The notes below the pieces were generated by a model. That model ran no database searches, was not told where the DNA came from, and was given only the letters and a program-made list of their open reading frames with translations. This document shows, in pieces, positions 26,566-35,079 of a stretch of 64,000 nt of DNA (positions are counted from its first letter, which is position 1; every line of letters starts with the position of its first letter). Made by a program: the position numbers and the translations under genes. Source of the DNA: Variovorax sp. HW608 (lineage in GTDB: Bacteria > Pseudomonadota > Gammaproteobacteria > Burkholderiales > Burkholderiaceae_C); assembly GCF_900090195.1 (NCBI RefSeq), contig NZ_LT607803.1:6784229-6848228 (forward strand), in the 5' to 3' direction.

Positions 26566-28062
26566 TTGAACGACACCACGGACCCGCGGCACGCCGCGGC
26601 CGAGCTGGCCGCGCACGAGCGCGTGCAGCGAATTTTTGCGGCGCAGCAAGCGGCCTTCGCGCAGCAGCCTTGCCCCGCCGCCGACGAGCGGCTCACCTGG
26701 CTCAAGGCGCTAAAGCGACAGATCCAGCGCTACCAGGACCTGCTTGCCGAGGCGATGAGCCGGGACTTCGGCTACCGCGCCGAAGCCGAATCGAAGATGC
26801 TCGACCTGCTGGGCTCGGTGCTCGACATCGACCACGCGGTCTCGCACCTGAGGCGCTGGATGAGGCCGAGCCGGCGCTCCACCGAACTCCTCTTCCTCGG
26901 CAACCGGGTCGAGGTGCGCTACCAGCCCAAGGGCGTGGTGGGCGTGATCGTGCCTTGGAACTTCCCGATCTACCTCGCTGGCGGGCCGCTAACCGCGGCG
27001 CTGGCCGCGGGCAACCGCGTGATGATCAAGATGCCGGAAGCGACGCCCGCAACCAACGCGGTGTTCAAACGGCTGCTCGGCGAGGTCTTCGACGAGAACC
27101 TCGTCGCGGTCGTGGGCGAGGAGCTGGCCGACCCGGACGTCTTCACCTCCCAGCCCTTTAACCACATCGTGTTCACCGGCTCGCCGGCGGTGGGCCGCAT
27201 CGTCATGCGCACCGCAGCGAAGAACCTGACGCCGGTCACGCTGGAACTCGGCGGCAAATCGCCCGCGCTGGTCACGCGCAACTATCCCGTCGCCGATGCG
27301 GCCACGCGCATCACGCACGGCAAGTCGACCAACTGCGGGCAGATCTGCGTGTCGCCCGACTACGCGCTGGTGCCGCGCGAGCGCGTGGAGGATTTCATCG
27401 CGGGCGTGCGCCACACCTTCCAGCGCTTCTACGATGGCCGCACGGACGGCAATGCGGACTACACCGGCGTAGTGAACGAGCGGCAATGGCAACGCATGCA
27501 GGCCCTGCTCGACGACGCGCGCGCCAAGGGCGCCCGCATCGAGCCTTGCGCGCCCGCACCGGCCGGCGCAGGCCGCCAGATGCCGCTGCACATCGTGACG
27601 CAGCTCACGCCGGACATGCGGGTGATGAACGAGGAGCTGTTCGGCCCCATCCTCCCGGTGGTCCCCTACGACACGAGCGACGACGCCGTCGCCTTCATCA
27701 ACGCGAAGCCCCGGCCGCTCGCGCTCTACTGCTTCAGCCACGACGATGCCGAGTGCGACGAACTGCTGCGGCGCACCCATTCGGGCGGCGTCGCGGTCAA
27801 CGACTGGGGCTGGCAGGTGGTGAACCACGACGCCCCCTTCGGCGGCATCGGCAATTCGGGCATGGGCACCTACCACGGCGTCGAGGGCTTTCGCGAGCTG
27901 TCGCATGCGCGGACGGTGTTCCAGCGCCAGCGCTTCTTCCCGATCGACCTGTTCTATCCGCCGTACGGCCGCTTCGTGCAGCGGCTGGTGCTGAAGTTCT
28001 ACCTGCGCAGCGCCGACCCGGCGTTCACCCATTCCGAACAAGGCAACAAAGAGAGCTCATGA
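26566..28062 (+). CDS. calB: Coniferyl-aldehyde dehydrogenase-like ALDH
   Basis: 498 residues. AGGAG at 26554-26558 is seven bases before TTG 26566; an ATG at 26561 reads only ATG-ACT-TGA, so TTG is the start. The NAD(P)-binding VVGVIVPWNFPIYLAGGP, the catalytic Glu in LELGGKSP and the catalytic Cys in STNCGQICVSP (about residue 265) are intact. Overall form fits the coniferyl/long-chain aldehyde dehydrogenase branch. The start of the GMC oxidoreductase overlaps its stop (ATGA), so the pair would oxidise an alcohol to an aldehyde and then to an acid. Confidence 0.88.
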   Translation: MNDTTDPRHAAAELAAHERVQRIFAAQQAAFAQQPCPAADERLTWLKALKRQIQRYQDLLAEAMSRDFGYRAEAESKMLDLLGSVLDIDHAVSHLRRWMRPSRRSTELLFLGNRVEVRYQPKGVVGVIVPWNFPIYLAGGPLTAALAAGNRVMIKMPEATPATNAVFKRLLGEVFDENLVAVVGEELADPDVFTSQPFNHIVFTGSPAVGRIVMRTAAKNLTPVTLELGGKSPALVTRNYPVADAATRITHGKSTNCGQICVSPDYALVPRERVEDFIAGVRHTFQRFYDGRTDGNADYTGVVNERQWQRMQALLDDARAKGARIEPCAPAPAGAGRQMPLHIVTQLTPDMRVMNEELFGPILPVVPYDTSDDAVAFINAKPRPLALYCFSHDDAECDELLRRTHSGGVAVNDWGWQVVNHDAPFGGIGNSGMGTYHGVEGFRELSHARTVFQRQRFFPIDLFYPPYGRFVQRLVLKFYLRSADPAFTHSEQGNKESS

Positions 28063-29672
28063 GCATCGAAGAATTCGACTATGTCGTCGTCGGTGGCGGC
28101 TCGGCGGGCTGCGTCGTCGCATCGCGGCTCAGCGAAGACCCGGGCGTCTCGGTCTGCCTGTTGGAAGCGGGGGGCCCGGACAACAGCGTCTTCATCCACG
28201 CGCCCGCGGGCGTCGCGGCCACGCTGCCGGTGCCGTTCAAGAACTGGGCCTTCAAGACGGTGCCGCAGAAGGGCCTCAATGGCCGGCAGGGCTACCAGCC
28301 GCGCGGCAAGGTGCTCGGCGGATCGAGCTCGACCAACGCGATGCTCTACGTGCGCGGCCACCGCTGGGACTACGACCACTGGGCCTCGCTCGGCAACGCG
28401 GGCTGGTCCTACGACGAGGTGCTGCCCTATTTCAAGCGCGCGGAGAACAACGAGACGCACCGCGACTGCCCCTTCCACGGCACCGGCGGGCCGCTCAACG
28501 TGGCGGAGCTGCGCAGCCCGAGCGCGCTGAACCAGGCCTTCCTCGCCGCTGCCGCGATGAACGGCATCCCGACGGTGAAGGACTACAACGGCGCCGAGCA
28601 GTTCGGTGCCTTCATGTACCAGGTCACGCAGAAGAACGGCGAGCGCTTCAACGCGGCCAAGGGCTACATCACGCCGAACCTCGCGCGGCCGAACCTCCGG
28701 GTGAAGACTGGTGCGCTGTCCTCGCGCATCGTGTTCGACCGCCGGCGCGCGATCGGTGTGGTCTGCAGCGTGGACGGGCGGGAGGCGACCGTGCGCGCAC
28801 GGCGCGAGGTCGTCGTGAGCTCGGGCGCCTTCGGTTCGCCGCAACTGCTGATGCTGTCGGGCATCGGGCCCGGCGCGCACTTGCACGAGCTCGGCATCGA
28901 GGTGCTGCACGATCTGCCCGGCGTGGGCGAAAACCTGCAGGACCACATCGACCACGTGCAGGCCTGGCACGCCGCCAGCAGCTCGCCGACCTTCGGCGTC
29001 TCGATGCGCGGCGGCGTGAAGATGGCCGGCGCGATGCTCGAGTGGAAGAAGCAGCGCACGGGTCTCGTCACCTCCAACTTCGCGGAGTCCGGCGCCTTCG
29101 TGCGCTCGTCGCCCGATGTCGCGGTGCCGGACCTGCAGATGGTCTTCGTCGTCGCGATGGTGGACGACCACAACCGCAAGCTGCATCTGGGCCATGGCTA
29201 TTCGTGCCACATCGAGGTGCTGCGCCCGAAGAGCCGCGGCCATGTGCGCCTCGCAAGCCCCGACCCGCGCGCCGCGCCTTTCATCGACCCGAAGTTCCTG
29301 GGCGACGAGCGCGACCTCGAACTGCCGGTGAAGGGCGTAGAACTGCAGATGGACATCCTGCAGTCGAGCCCCTTCGACCCCTGGCGCGGAACGATGCTGT
29401 ACCCCGTGGACCGCAACGACAAGGCGGCGATCGCGCAGGACATCCGCAACCGCGCCGATACGCAGTACCACCCGGTGGGCACCTGCAAGATGGGTCCGCA
29501 GGCCGACGGCATGGCCGTGGTGGACGAACGGCTTCGCGTGCACGGCCTCGATGCGCTGCGCGTGGTCGATGCCTCGATCATGCCGACGCTGTGCGGCGGC
29601 AACACCAACGCGCCCACGATCATGATCGGCGAGAAGGCAGCGGAGATGATCCGCGCCGATGCTCGGGCCTGA
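28059..29672 (+). CDS. GMC-family FAD oxidoreductase (alcohol/choline dehydrogenase type)
   Basis: 537 residues. The FAD-binding dinucleotide fold is at the N-terminus (YVVVGGGSAGCVVASRLSE, Gly 12-14), followed by GMC signature 1 (RGKVLGGSSSTNAMLYVRG), signature 2 (SSGAFGSPQLLMLSGIGP) and the catalytic His-Asn pair in QYHPVGTCKMG and GGNTNAPTIMIGEKAAEMI. It resembles AlkJ-type primary alcohol dehydrogenases and choline dehydrogenases. Overlap with the upstream aldehyde dehydrogenase stop and the divergent AraC gene point to one alcohol-oxidation unit. Substrate not determinable. Confidence 0.91.
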   Translation: MSIEEFDYVVVGGGSAGCVVASRLSEDPGVSVCLLEAGGPDNSVFIHAPAGVAATLPVPFKNWAFKTVPQKGLNGRQGYQPRGKVLGGSSSTNAMLYVRGHRWDYDHWASLGNAGWSYDEVLPYFKRAENNETHRDCPFHGTGGPLNVAELRSPSALNQAFLAAAAMNGIPTVKDYNGAEQFGAFMYQVTQKNGERFNAAKGYITPNLARPNLRVKTGALSSRIVFDRRRAIGVVCSVDGREATVRARREVVVSSGAFGSPQLLMLSGIGPGAHLHELGIEVLHDLPGVGENLQDHIDHVQAWHAASSSPTFGVSMRGGVKMAGAMLEWKKQRTGLVTSNFAESGAFVRSSPDVAVPDLQMVFVVAMVDDHNRKLHLGHGYSCHIEVLRPKSRGHVRLASPDPRAAPFIDPKFLGDERDLELPVKGVELQMDILQSSPFDPWRGTMLYPVDRNDKAAIAQDIRNRADTQYHPVGTCKMGPQADGMAVVDERLRVHGLDALRVVDASIMPTLCGGNTNAPTIMIGEKAAEMIRADARA

Positions 29673-29689
29673 GACGACGCAAAGACCAA

Positions 29690-31405
29690 TCAGTTGATGA
29701 TCACCGACAGCGTGCTGCCCGGCGGAACGCGCACCGTCTCGTTGTAGGTGCCCGCGACGTTCGGCCGGATCACCGGGAAGCTCGCGAGCGCCTCCAGCAG
29801 CGACGGCGCGGACTGTGGCAGCTTGCGCTTGCCGGCGCCGAAGCTCGCGGGGTCGATGGCCGGCAGGCTGAACACGTCCTCGCTGCGGGCCGGCATGCTG
29901 TAGTCGGCGATGCCGGCCCCGAGCGGAATCAACCCGGCGGATGCGGCAGCGAAGCGACGCAGTTCCTGGCCGATTCCCGAATCGGGTCGCCGCGACTTGA
30001 TCGCCTGGTCGAGGATCGCGGTCGAGTCCTTCACGCCGGCGCTCGCGAGCAGCGCCTTGTAGAAATCGAGGCCGAGCTGGCGGTTGAGGAAGCCGCCGAA
30101 CGAGCCGGTCACGGCGTAGCTCTCGCAGCTGGCGCCCATCGGCGTCCATTCCGTAAGGCCGCAGTTGTAGCTGCCGGCGCCGTTGTAGCTCAGGTAGTAC
30201 GGATAGCGCGAATCGCGGATCGCGTTGTGGCTCGGGTCGATGTTGAAGCTGGCCCAGTCCTCCATCATCAGCGCGGACATCTCCTCAAGCCAGGTGTCGA
30301 AGCTGTAGTCCGGTCCCATCTTCACGCCGCGGCGATAGAAGTTCTGCATGTGCATGCCTTCGTGCGCCATGACGGTGGCGATCTGCTTGATGCCGTTTTC
30401 GCCGTCGAGGTAGAGCGATTCGGAATCGAGGTACAGGCTCAGCGATTCATTGCTCAAGGCCAGATCGCCGCTGCCCGCCTTGAAGTTGTTCAGCCCCCAG
30501 AAGTAGCCCACGAGGCCATAGGGCTGGTGGTCGGGCTTGAAGTTCACGATGAAGATGTCCAGCGGCTGGCCGCTGCCGGCGATCAACTGGCTCATGCCGT
30601 GCTCGCCCCACAGCGGGCCGCCGACACGCACCAGCATGTCGTAGATGCCGCCCGGCGCGGCGAACTTGTCGAGCATCCGCGCGGCGAGTGCGCTCGAGAC
30701 GCGAGTCGGGTCGAGCTCGCCGGTTTCGACCCACAGGTTCACGGTGGTGCCGTCGGCGGTCGCGCGCTGCGCTGCGAGTTGCACCGTGCGCTGCGTGCGG
30801 TCGTAGAGGAAGATGTTGCGCTGGTCGGCGACCGCGTAGGCCGCTGACGGCGCCATCGACTTCAAGAGGCTGGGCGACGCCTTCGAGAGCGGATCGAGCA
30901 GCTTGGCGAAGCCGGAACGGTTGAATTCGCGGATCGCGTCCTTGGCCGCGTCGTCTTCGTCGATGGGCTGTTCTACCACCGCCTTGTTGGCGGTCGCGGC
31001 GATCTCGGAACTCGATCGCACCACCAGTCCCGGAAGCGCTTCGGCCGCGGTGCTTTCGTTGGTGAAGACCAGCGTCACGGTCTGGCCGTTCAGGCCCGAG
31101 ATGGAAAGCGGCATATCCACCGGAACGGACGAACCGTTCGCCGCCTGCCAGACGCCGGTGCCGGACCCCGCGTAGGTGCTGTCGTTGACCGCCGCGCAAC
31201 CGACGCAGGAGGCCTTGACGGCGTTGCTGCCCTCCGTCTTCACGCCGGGGGTCGATGCGGCCGCCGTCGTCTGCGCGGGGATGTAAGCGCCTGCGCCACC
31301 TCCGCCACCTCCGCCGCCGCCACCACAGGCGGACAGCGACATGGCAAGCATCCATGCGGCGGCTGCTCCAAGGACCGATTCAGTTCGCGATTTGCTGCGT
31401 ATCAC
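29690..31405 (-). CDS. Surface lipoprotein with M30-like zinc metallopeptidase motif
   Basis: 571 residues from GTG. The lipobox LSAC puts the lipidated Cys at 27, followed directly by ten Gly residues. The zinc motif HEGMH is at 348-352 (VMAHEGMHMQNF) with a downstream Glu-rich helix WLEEMSALMMEDW that can supply the third ligand, as in M30 (hyicolysin-like) peptidases. It is probably exposed in the outer membrane or periplasm. The N-terminal 200 residues are unassigned. The GMC gene converges on it with a 17-base gap. Confidence 0.72.
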   Translation of the reverse strand: MIRSKSRTESVLGAAAAWMLAMSLSACGGGGGGGGGGAGAYIPAQTTAAASTPGVKTEGSNAVKASCVGCAAVNDSTYAGSGTGVWQAANGSSVPVDMPLSISGLNGQTVTLVFTNESTAAEALPGLVVRSSSEIAATANKAVVEQPIDEDDAAKDAIREFNRSGFAKLLDPLSKASPSLLKSMAPSAAYAVADQRNIFLYDRTQRTVQLAAQRATADGTTVNLWVETGELDPTRVSSALAARMLDKFAAPGGIYDMLVRVGGPLWGEHGMSQLIAGSGQPLDIFIVNFKPDHQPYGLVGYFWGLNNFKAGSGDLALSNESLSLYLDSESLYLDGENGIKQIATVMAHEGMHMQNFYRRGVKMGPDYSFDTWLEEMSALMMEDWASFNIDPSHNAIRDSRYPYYLSYNGAGSYNCGLTEWTPMGASCESYAVTGSFGGFLNRQLGLDFYKALLASAGVKDSTAILDQAIKSRRPDSGIGQELRRFAAASAGLIPLGAGIADYSMPARSEDVFSLPAIDPASFGAGKRKLPQSAPSLLEALASFPVIRPNVAGTYNETVRVPPGSTLSVIIN

Positions 31406-31518
31406 TTATTCCTGGCTCCACGATGCACGGCACGTGAAACCGAAAGCGTTCGCGCGCCGCTACCGCTTATCGACAGGGAAAGAAGAAAGTTGAGGGACCG
31501 CGGGTCGCGGGTGCCCGG

Positions 31519-31680
31519 TCAGCGAAGGGTGGTGCATTCCCTTTCGAGGGCCGCAGAGCGCGAGAGCTGCTCGGTGAGGCGTTCGTTCAGGTGCGTGCCG
31601 CCACGCCAGGCGATCACGAGCCAACCCACCGTGATCGCGACAACGCTTGCGCCTCCCCAGACGACGTGAACCAAACCCAT
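31519..31680 (-). CDS. Small single-pass membrane protein, 53 residues
   Basis: ATG at 31680 is preceded by GAGGAGG at good spacing, which supports translation. Residues 3-25 (LVHVVWGGASVVAITVGWLVIA) form one membrane helix; the rest is a charged helix ending ERECTTLR. It is not a family I recognise. It lies alone between the divergent pstS gene and the metallopeptidase lipoprotein. Confidence 0.6.
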   Translation of the reverse strand: MGLVHVVWGGASVVAITVGWLVIAWRGGTHLNERLTEQLSRSAALERECTTLR

Positions 31681-31821
31681 CGGCAACCTCCTCGTTATGA
31701 GGGAGCGAGTCTGCCGGTGACATTCAGCATTGCGCATCCCTCAAATTGAGGAGGCGGACTGGCACGCCGCGGCGCGATTTGTAATAATTCGGTAACATTC
31801 AGTCACCGTTTGAGCCGATCC

Positions 31822-32931
31822 ATGAAGCGCCGCCCCCTCTTGTCGATCCTTCTACTCGCTTGCCTGCCCTTGGCGACATGGGCCCAGGCGGTCTCCGTGA
31901 CCGGCACCGGGGCGACCTTTCCTGCCGAGGTCTATGCCCAATGGGCCAAGCAGTACAGCGCCGACACCGGCGTCACCCTCGCCTATCAGCCCACCGGCTC
32001 GTCGGTGGGCGTCAAGCAGATCGTGGATCGTGCGGTGGATTTCGGCGCCACGGACGTGCCGCTCAGTGCCGCCGAACTCGACAAGCACCAGCTTTTCCAG
32101 TTTCCGACGCTGGTGGGCGGCGTGGTACCGGTCGTGAATCTGCCCGGTCTCGCCACTGGCGCGCTGCGGCTCACTCCCGAGTTGCTGGCTGGCATCTTCA
32201 GCGGCGAAATCCAGCGCTGGAATGACAAGGCCATTGCGGCGCTGAACCCTTCGCTGCAGTTGCCCGACACCCGGGTGACGCGCGTGGTCCGCTCCGATGG
32301 CTCGGGCACGACCGAGATCTTCGTGCGCTACCTGAAGCAGACTGCGGCGACGGCCGCCACGGCCATCGAGGCGCAGGGCAGCCGCGCCAAATGGCCCGGC
32401 AGCGTCACTGCCGTCGAAGGCTCCGGCAAGCTCGCCCAGACGGTCAAGGCGACTCCCGGTGCGGTGGGCTACGTCTCTTCCGACTACGTGCTGCGAGAAC
32501 ATCTCACGGCCGTCAGCCTGCGCAACAAACGCGGCGAATGGATGCAACCCAGCATCGACGCCTTCGCTGCCGCCAGCCGCGCCGGCGGCCTGTTCAAGAA
32601 CAGCCTCGAGGCCGCGCCGCTCCTGGACCTGGACGGCCCTGGCGTCTGGCCTATCGTCACGGCGACCTACATTCTGGTCCCCCGCTCGCCCGCTTCGGTG
32701 GAACGTGCGGGCCGCACGCTGAACTTCTTCTATCGATCCTTCCTGCTCGGCGACAAGGCAGTGGCCGGCACCGGCTTCGCACCCCTGCCGCTTCTCACGC
32801 AGGCGCGGATCGTCGGCCTGCTTACCAACTTCCGCGCCCAGGACGGGCGGCCCGTGCCGGTGCTGGGCGGAATCCTGCACGAAACGCCGCAGGCGGCGGC
32901 AACGGCTGTTCGTGACATTGGGCGCAGCTAG
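31822..32931 (+). CDS. pstS: Phosphate ABC transporter substrate-binding protein
   Basis: 369 residues with a signal peptide ending at TWAQA (about residue 23). The phosphate-site segments are present: VTGTGATFPAEVYAQWAKQY at the mature start, DFGATDVPL near residue 75 and RVVRSDGSGTTEIFVRYL near 155. It delivers periplasmic phosphate to PstCAB. The pstCAB and phoU genes are not adjacent; the next gene is an unrelated membrane protein on the opposite strand. No convincing PHO box was found upstream. Confidence 0.9.
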   Translation: MKRRPLLSILLLACLPLATWAQAVSVTGTGATFPAEVYAQWAKQYSADTGVTLAYQPTGSSVGVKQIVDRAVDFGATDVPLSAAELDKHQLFQFPTLVGGVVPVVNLPGLATGALRLTPELLAGIFSGEIQRWNDKAIAALNPSLQLPDTRVTRVVRSDGSGTTEIFVRYLKQTAATAATAIEAQGSRAKWPGSVTAVEGSGKLAQTVKATPGAVGYVSSDYVLREHLTAVSLRNKRGEWMQPSIDAFAAASRAGGLFKNSLEAAPLLDLDGPGVWPIVTATYILVPRSPASVERAGRTLNFFYRSFLLGDKAVAGTGFAPLPLLTQARIVGLLTNFRAQDGRPVPVLGGILHETPQAAATAVRDIGRS

Positions 32932-32941
32932 CGCCAGCGCC

Positions 32942-34135
32942 CTAGAACAACATTCCAAACAGCCTCTTCAACAACTCCTCCAGCGGCATGATGGTGAGCA
33001 GCAACGGTGCGATGGGTATCAGCGTCACCGCCCCCAACCGCACGATGGCATCGCGCGTCACTGGCGCCAGGCGCATGCCCTGAACGATTTCAAAGCTGTT
33101 GCCAAGGTCAGCAAGGGACTGGATGTCCGCGCTGCCCACCAACGGCTCATCGCGCGAGGCGCCGCCGCGCAGCCACTTGCCATCGAACTCGCGCACGTAG
33201 CGCTCGGCCAGCGCACCGTATTCGGAGAGACCCGCCCGCTTGGCCTGTGCAAGCCGACCCGCGAACACGAAGAGCGGGGCAAAAACCAGGAGCTGCACGA
33301 GAACGACAATGATCAGGATCTCGACCTTGAATTCCGGCAGCGACGCCGCGAAGTGGAAAATGCGGTTGGCGATCATCCCTGACAGCACGGCGCCGTGCGC
33401 CAGCGCCAGCGGCATGAATGCATAGGCCGTATTGGCAAGAAAGCCAAGACCGCCGACACGATCCGGGTGCGTGGGTATCAGGCTCAACTCGATGCGCGAC
33501 ACCTGCCAGAGGAAGCGCGTCCAGAGCACGATCCGGAAATACCAGCGCAACAGGAGGAACTGGAACAGGGGCATGCTCACGTACTCGTACCAGAGCCCGG
33601 CGAGCGAAAGCTTCGAACCGGCAACGGCCGGCTCCGTGTACCACGAGCTCGTGTCGAGCACCGTGTAGAAGCGCCAGATGAGAAGAATGCCCACGCCGTA
33701 GACGGCCACGACGAGCAGGACTTCGGCGAGCACGGAGTTGCGCAGCCGGAAAAGCGAAGCGATGGCGGCATCGAACCGAGCTCTGGCGCGTTCCGGGACG
33801 ATTGCCCGTCCCTCGAAGTGCTTCAGCACGAAACGCATGCGCTGGTGAACGATCAGCTCCGCGGCGATCAGCAACGGCAGCGCGACCAGGAAGCGCACAT
33901 GGACTTCGATGTCCAGCAGAAACGGCATTGCAGAGCTGCCGCCCAGCACCTGTCCATGGAGTGCCGAGAGCACCAGAAGCGGCAACCAGGCGACGAGCGA
34001 AATGGTGACTATGCGTCGCCGGGCGAGTTCGAGCGCCTCGCCAGCCAGATGTGCGCGTCGAAACAGCTGGTAGAGCGGTCCGCCAAGCACCAGCGAGAAA
34101 TCCGGCGACTCTTGAGCTGCGGGGGTGCTGATCAC
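32942..34135 (-). CDS. Polytopic membrane protein of unknown function
   Basis: 397 residues from GTG with GGAG six bases upstream. About seven hydrophobic segments are seen, for example IVTISLVAWLPLLVLSAL (43-60), VLLVVAVYGVGILLIW (about 137-152), VEILIIVVLVQLLVFAPLFVF (about 270-290) and a C-terminal VTLIPIAPLLLTIMP. Between the last two is a cytoplasmic region with conserved-looking charge. No family was recognised. It converges on pstS with an 11-base gap. Confidence 0.75.
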   Translation of the reverse strand: MISTPAAQESPDFSLVLGGPLYQLFRRAHLAGEALELARRRIVTISLVAWLPLLVLSALHGQVLGGSSAMPFLLDIEVHVRFLVALPLLIAAELIVHQRMRFVLKHFEGRAIVPERARARFDAAIASLFRLRNSVLAEVLLVVAVYGVGILLIWRFYTVLDTSSWYTEPAVAGSKLSLAGLWYEYVSMPLFQFLLLRWYFRIVLWTRFLWQVSRIELSLIPTHPDRVGGLGFLANTAYAFMPLALAHGAVLSGMIANRIFHFAASLPEFKVEILIIVVLVQLLVFAPLFVFAGRLAQAKRAGLSEYGALAERYVREFDGKWLRGGASRDEPLVGSADIQSLADLGNSFEIVQGMRLAPVTRDAIVRLGAVTLIPIAPLLLTIMPLEELLKRLFGMLF

Positions 34136-34318
34136 GGATGCTCCGAAGCGAGTGGAACACTGCTTGCGCCACTTTAGGCAGGGGATTCCGGCGCGGGTTG
34201 CGCTGGATCAATTGGGTGCGCTTGGGGCTCAAGCCGAGTCGACGCGGCAGATCCGAAGTGGAACCTCCGAAGCAAAATGTGAGCACCCAAAGGCGCTCAC
34301 TTCCGAAGGGGGTCGACC

Positions 34319-34570
34319 ATGAAGAACGAGCTTTCGCTTTCGCAGCTGCGGGGACAGTTCATCGCCAGCAGCGTCCTGCTGGAAAGCCTGCTGCAAGCGC
34401 TGCCAGCAGAAACGCTGCGCGCGCTGTACGAACGGCACGCGGCGAATTCGCAGGAGACAACGGACGCGCTGCGACAGGCGAATTGCCCAGAAGAGGAACT
34501 GGACGCGTACAACAGCTTCGCCCTCAACAACCAGGTGGTGATCGGGCGCAGTTGGCGAAAGACGACTTAG
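34319..34570 (+). CDS. Small soluble protein of unknown function, 83 residues
   Basis: An ATG with GAAGGGGG upstream opens an 83-residue frame, helical and acidic (VLLESLLQALPAETLRALYE). The last part (CPEEELDAYNSFALNNQVV) has a single Cys. No family recognised. A GTGAGC/GCTCAC inverted repeat at about 34277-34299 lies just upstream and may be regulatory. Confidence 0.6.
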   Translation: MKNELSLSQLRGQFIASSVLLESLLQALPAETLRALYERHAANSQETTDALRQANCPEEELDAYNSFALNNQVVIGRSWRKTT

Positions 34571-34640
34571 AGCGAGAGCGGGCAACGGACCGCCGTAGGC
34601 GCCAAGGCGATCGCCCAGTCCAGGCAACCCCCAAAAGCAA

Positions 34641-34673
34641 AAACCCTTGCAACTCGTTGAGCTGCAAGGGTTT
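34641..34673 (-). terminator. Intrinsic terminator of the tRNA-Ala-Glu-Asp transcript
   Basis: AAACCCTTGCA (34641-34651) and TGCAAGGGTTT (34663-34673) form a perfect 11-bp stem. On the minus strand it is followed by TTTTTGCTTTTG, a proper T-rich tract just after tRNA-Asp. Confidence 0.88.
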
Positions 34674-34679
34674 CAAACT

Positions 34680-34756
34680 TGGCGGAGTGGACGGGACTCG
34701 AACCCGCGACCCCCGGCGTGACAGGCCGGTATTCTAACCGACTGAACTACCACTCC
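34680..34756 (-). tRNA. tRNA-Asp (GTC)
   Basis: 77 bases including an encoded CCA. Acceptor GGAGTGG/CCACTCC pairs fully, the D loop reads GTTCAGTCGGTTAGA, the anticodon loop is CTGTCAC and the T loop is GGTTCGAGTCC. Third gene of the Ala-Glu-Asp cluster. Confidence 0.96.
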
Positions 34757-34815
34757 GCGTCGGTGTGACTTTCGCCCTCGCATCTTGCGATGCTCGAGCC
34801 AAGTGCCACAAAACT

Positions 34816-34891
34816 TGGCGACCCTACGGGGATTCGAACCCCGGTACTCACCGTGAAAGGGTGATGTCCTAGGCCTCTAGACGATAGGGTC
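34816..34891 (-). tRNA. tRNA-Glu (TTC)
   Basis: 76 bases including CCA. Acceptor GACCCTA pairs with TAGGGTC, anticodon loop CTTTCAC gives TTC, and the D arm has the CGTCTAGAGGCC form typical of bacterial tRNA-Glu. It lies downstream of gltX, the enzyme that charges it. Confidence 0.96.
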
Positions 34892-34921
34892 AAAACCTGG
34901 ACTAACTTCTCGACGCCCTAT

Positions 34922-34997
<76 letters not shown>

Positions 34998-35049
34998 TTT
35001 TTGAAGGGCTCCTCTTTTGAAGGATTCCCTTGTGGGTGTCGAGCCTCGA

Positions 35050-35079
35050 ATTATATACAGGTTTTTAGGCTTTCTTCAA
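35050..35079 (-). promoter_or_regulatory. Promoter of the tRNA-Ala-Glu-Asp cluster
   Basis: On the minus strand a perfect -10 TATAAT (35050-35055) is 18 bases from TTGAAG (35074-35079). The -35 lies within the last codons of gltX. A GC-rich stretch (CGAGGCTCG) follows the -10, the form of discriminator often seen at stringently controlled stable-RNA promoters. Transcription would start near 35043. Confidence 0.7.

Noticed and set aside
31790..31806. PHO box-like CGGTAAC and CAGTCAC before pstS
   Set aside because: The two half-sites are close to CTGTCAT/CTGTAAC but separated by three bases instead of four, so the 11-base period is broken. Too weak to call.
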